Source: Brevibacillus composti (GTDB taxonomy: Bacteria; Bacillota; Bacilli; Brevibacillales; Brevibacillaceae). Taken from it: DNA of 64,000 bases. Where the stretch lies: assembly GCF_016406105.1 (NCBI RefSeq), contig NZ_CP066308.1, positions 3,087,501 to 3,151,500 of the forward strand, read 5' to 3'. Positions 61,966 to 64,000 of this stretch are shown here, piece after piece. Numbering within the stretch: the stretch's first letter is position 1; each line of letters begins with the position of its first letter. Position numbers and translations under genes: made by a program. The notes under the pieces are model-generated. The model saw nothing but the letters and a program-made list of their open reading frames with translations, made no database searches and was not told the DNA's origin.

Positions 61966-62892
61966 TTAAATATAGGGTGTTCGGTTATACGTCTCCTGGA
62001 AGCGGTCGCGTAGACCCTTGGCGAGCAGCGAAAAGGAGCTGATCGCCAAGATGAAGGCGCCGAGCGGAATCAGAAAGATCCGGATGTTGTTGCTGAAGAC
62101 AAAGCCCCTGTACGATCCCAGCAGGCCCGCCCACTCGTTGGTGATGGAGTGAAAGATCACCGGATCAAACGTCATGATGGTGCCGCCGACGAACAGGTCA
62201 AACATCCCCAGGAGGCCCATTAGAGTCATGACGGACACCATCTCGGTGACGGCGATCAGGATGAACTGCTCTTTGAGCTGGGGCAAAATGTGGCGGAAGA
62301 TGATCTGTTCCCGCCCCGCCCCGAGGGAGGTGGCCGCCAGCACATACTGCGTCTCCTTAATCTGCTCGGTTTTTTGCCGGATGGAGGAAGCGACGCTCGG
62401 CGCCCCCAGAATGGCGACCAGCACGACGAACAGCGTCACCAGCTTGGAAATGGAGAGCTCCGGATTAATGCTGATCCCCACCAGCAAAAAATAGACCGGG
62501 ATAAAGATCGGCATGTATCCCCAGGCATTTTCAATCGACAGCCACCACTTCTGGGGCTTGTCCTGAATCCCGATATACAGTCCGATCACGCCGCCGATCA
62601 ACAGACGGCAGACCGCGGCTGCCATCGTGACGAAAATCGTATAGGGCGCTCCATACAGCAGCTTGCTCAGCATGTCGTAGCCCCACTTGTCCGTGCCCAG
62701 CCAATGCTCCGCAGAGGGGGGCAGCGGCGGGGAGATGATGACGCTTTTGCCATCCACTTCCACGGTCTTCAATTTTTCCTGAAAATCCGGTTCGTACGGT
62801 GCCACGAACGGGCCGATGATTCCCAGCACGATCAGGAACATGACCATCATGGCACCGAGCCAGAGGGACGGATTTCTGCGAAGTGTCTGCAT
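61966..62892 (-). CDS. Peptide-type ABC transporter permease (DppC-like)
   Basis: A 308-residue permease with an early helix, the HWLGTDKWGYD segment of DppC/OppC proteins, five core helices and an EAA-like loop (AATSLGAGREQIIF). The start ATG 62892 has GAGG 6 nt upstream; a GTG four codons earlier overlaps that site. It is the last gene of a unit whose earlier members lie beyond the window. The substrate is unknown. Confidence 0.87.
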   Translation of the reverse strand: MQTLRRNPSLWLGAMMVMFLIVLGIIGPFVAPYEPDFQEKLKTVEVDGKSVIISPPLPPSAEHWLGTDKWGYDMLSKLLYGAPYTIFVTMAAAVCRLLIGGVIGLYIGIQDKPQKWWLSIENAWGYMPIFIPVYFLLVGISINPELSISKLVTLFVVLVAILGAPSVASSIRQKTEQIKETQYVLAATSLGAGREQIIFRHILPQLKEQFILIAVTEMVSVMTLMGLLGMFDLFVGGTIMTFDPVIFHSITNEWAGLLGSYRGFVFSNNIRIFLIPLGAFILAISSFSLLAKGLRDRFQETYNRTPYI

Positions 62893-62928
62893 GGTAAACC
62901 TCACTCTTTTTTGCTTGCTTCGTGGTAC

Positions 62929-63792
62929 TTATTTATAGACCGCGATCCGTTCAAATACGGACAAGATCGCCCGGATGAGAGAATAGACCAAAATCGACAG
63001 CAGGATGATGCTGATCAGACCCATGACGGCCGCATTGAACTGGAAGGGGCCGTTCTTGGTGAAGACAAACCGGGTCAAGCCGACGACGTTCAGCAGATAT
63101 TCCACAACGAATAGATTGGCAACGGTGATGGCGACTGTTTTCTTCAGGTCCGCCACGAGAAAGGGCTTCACATTCTTGTAGACGTGGTGCACGAGAATAT
63201 GCCAGATGCCCATCCCTTTGGCCAATGCCGTCTTGATGTAGTCCTCCCCGCCGATCTGCTCGTACTTCAGACTGATCACTCTCATCAGAAAGATCGTCGG
63301 ACCGATCGCCAGCATCGTCAGCGGAAACCACAGATTGTTGGTATCGCTCGTAGGGGACAAGGTAATGATGCGGATGTCTGTCCACTTGTAAAACTGAATC
63401 GCGGCCATCACGGATAACATGATGAGGACAAAATCAGGAATGGTGGATAGCAGATTCAGCACGCGCTGGAACAGGCGGACAGCGGAAAAGCGCTGCAGGA
63501 ACAGCCCAAACAACAGGCTGGCCACGACGGCGATCAGGACACTCCAAAACATCAATTTAAAGGATTGTATGGCAAAGGGAACGATATCCTCAGCGATGCT
63601 CCGTTCACTGTTCCCCGAAAAATAAGTGCCGAGCGAGCCCTCACCGATCTGTGAGAGCAGATAAGCTGTGCGGGTTACCACGTTTTCGGGTGAAAAATGC
63701 ACCTCTTCTTTTACGGAGTACAGCATGAACGGACCGCCGCAGACAATCACGACGAGGAAAAACATCCCGATTAGCTGCTTGATATACGACAA
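62929..63792 (-). CDS. Peptide-type ABC transporter permease (DppB-like)
   Basis: A 287-residue permease with an N-terminal helix, extracellular loop and about five core helices. Its EAA-like loop (TALAKGMGIWHILVHHV) matches the DppB group. TTG 63792 is the start, preceded by G6 at 9 nt; the nearest ATG is out of frame. It is divergent in sequence from the oligopeptide permeases at 14-16 kb. Confidence 0.85.
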   Translation of the reverse strand: MSYIKQLIGMFFLVVIVCGGPFMLYSVKEEVHFSPENVVTRTAYLLSQIGEGSLGTYFSGNSERSIAEDIVPFAIQSFKLMFWSVLIAVVASLLFGLFLQRFSAVRLFQRVLNLLSTIPDFVLIMLSVMAAIQFYKWTDIRIITLSPTSDTNNLWFPLTMLAIGPTIFLMRVISLKYEQIGGEDYIKTALAKGMGIWHILVHHVYKNVKPFLVADLKKTVAITVANLFVVEYLLNVVGLTRFVFTKNGPFQFNAAVMGLISIILLSILVYSLIRAILSVFERIAVYK

Positions 63793-63918
63793 AGATTCAT
63801 TCCCCCCTTACTATCTCAAACAATACACGATCTGGAAAAAAACAGCCAGAACAATCAAAAAAATTTTATCTTTTTTTATAATTCGCACTTGTGTGCCAGC
63901 GCCAATCTATTCTGGAGA

Positions 63919-63953
63919 AAAAAGAAAAAAGCGTTCTGTCCATGCAGAGCGCT
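63919..63953 (-). terminator. Terminator of the gene beyond the right edge
   Basis: AGCGTTCTG/CAGAGCGCT arms (63930-63938 and 63945-63953, one G-U pair) are followed on the minus strand by TTTTTTCTTTTTT. Confidence 0.85.
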
Positions 63954-63956
63954 GTT

Positions 63957-64000
63957 TCATCCCTTGCGGCTGTTTTCCTGTTTGGCCATGATGGCTGTGC
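63957..64000 (-). CDS. Possible C-terminal end of a gene beyond the window
   Basis: A short minus-strand frame enters from the right edge and ends at TGA 63957-63959 with the residues AKQENSRKG. A strong terminator follows 4 nt later, which favours a real gene end. It is too short to identify. Confidence 0.4.
   Translation of the reverse strand, partial: TAIMAKQENSRKG

Noticed and set aside
1-64000. tRNA, rRNA, prophage, toxin-antitoxin or restriction-modification genes
   Set aside because: None was recognised on either strand in this window.

Overview
The window is a GC-rich chromosomal segment of an endospore-forming Firmicute. The best match is a Brevibacillus-like member of the Paenibacillaceae. 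The evidence is the spore gene set (gerM, ytxC, a CotF-type coat gene, cwlJ-gerQ, gerE), strong AGGAGG-type ribosome binding sites with frequent GTG/TTG starts, a T-box leader on thrS, a tandem glycine riboswitch, and the gene orders tig-clp-lon and racE-gerM-rph-rdgB-ysnB. The species call is an inference from gene content, not from a search.

Layout. 1-10.3 kb (minus strand): protein quality control (start of lon, lonB, clpX, clpP, tig), then ysnB, rdgB, rph, gerM and racE. 10.5-12.1 kb (plus): an SOD-domain protein and a small membrane protein. 12.0-22.3 kb (minus): a nitrogen/peptide scavenging unit made of an asparaginase II-type gene, an oligopeptide-binding lipoprotein, a sigma-54 enhancer-binding activator, a PepV-like dipeptidase and a four-gene oligopeptide ABC transporter. 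It is headed by a textbook -24/-12 promoter at 22317-22333. 22.5-26.1 kb (minus): fixABCX, an electron-bifurcating flavoprotein complex, plus a 48-residue ORF. 26.3-28.1 kb (plus): sigma-A promoter, tandem glycine riboswitch, attenuator and an Ala/Gly:cation symporter. 28.4-31.8 kb: a phosphodiester glycosidase-like protein, a TrmB-type regulator and an MFS transporter.

31.7-43.2 kb is the most distinctive part, a tungsten/molybdenum pterin island. It holds a tungsten-type aldehyde:ferredoxin oxidoreductase, a MoaD-like carrier, a second small protein that also ends in Gly-Gly, a ThiF/MoeB-type activating enzyme, a TupABC tungstate transporter, MoeA, a MoeA fused to a periplasmic-binding-like sensor domain, and a regulator that carries the same sensor domain on an excisionase-type HTH. 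It also holds a MoaA whose C-terminal iron-sulfur domain is missing. Five 10-bp repeats lie in front of the regulator. Fix (low-potential ferredoxin) and AOR (ferredoxin-dependent) could be linked metabolically, and mqnC further right implies the futalosine route to menaquinone, a likely Fix electron acceptor.

43.3-51.2 kb: thrS with its T-box leader, ytxC, mqnC, a CotF-type coat protein with a hexapeptide repeat, a VTT-domain membrane protein, and the cwlJ-gerQ germination pair. 51.2-52.8 kb: an AT-richer IS91-type element with an overlapping accessory zinc-ribbon ORF and an exact 45-bp tandem duplication at one edge. 52.9-64 kb: rocB-like peptidase, cysK, small membrane and hypothetical proteins, a chemoreceptor/HD-GYP pair with Spo0A-box-like sites upstream, a truncated globin, a DoxX-like protein, gerE with a sigma-K-type promoter, and two peptide-type ABC permeases running off the right side. 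No rRNA, tRNA, CRISPR array or prophage was seen.
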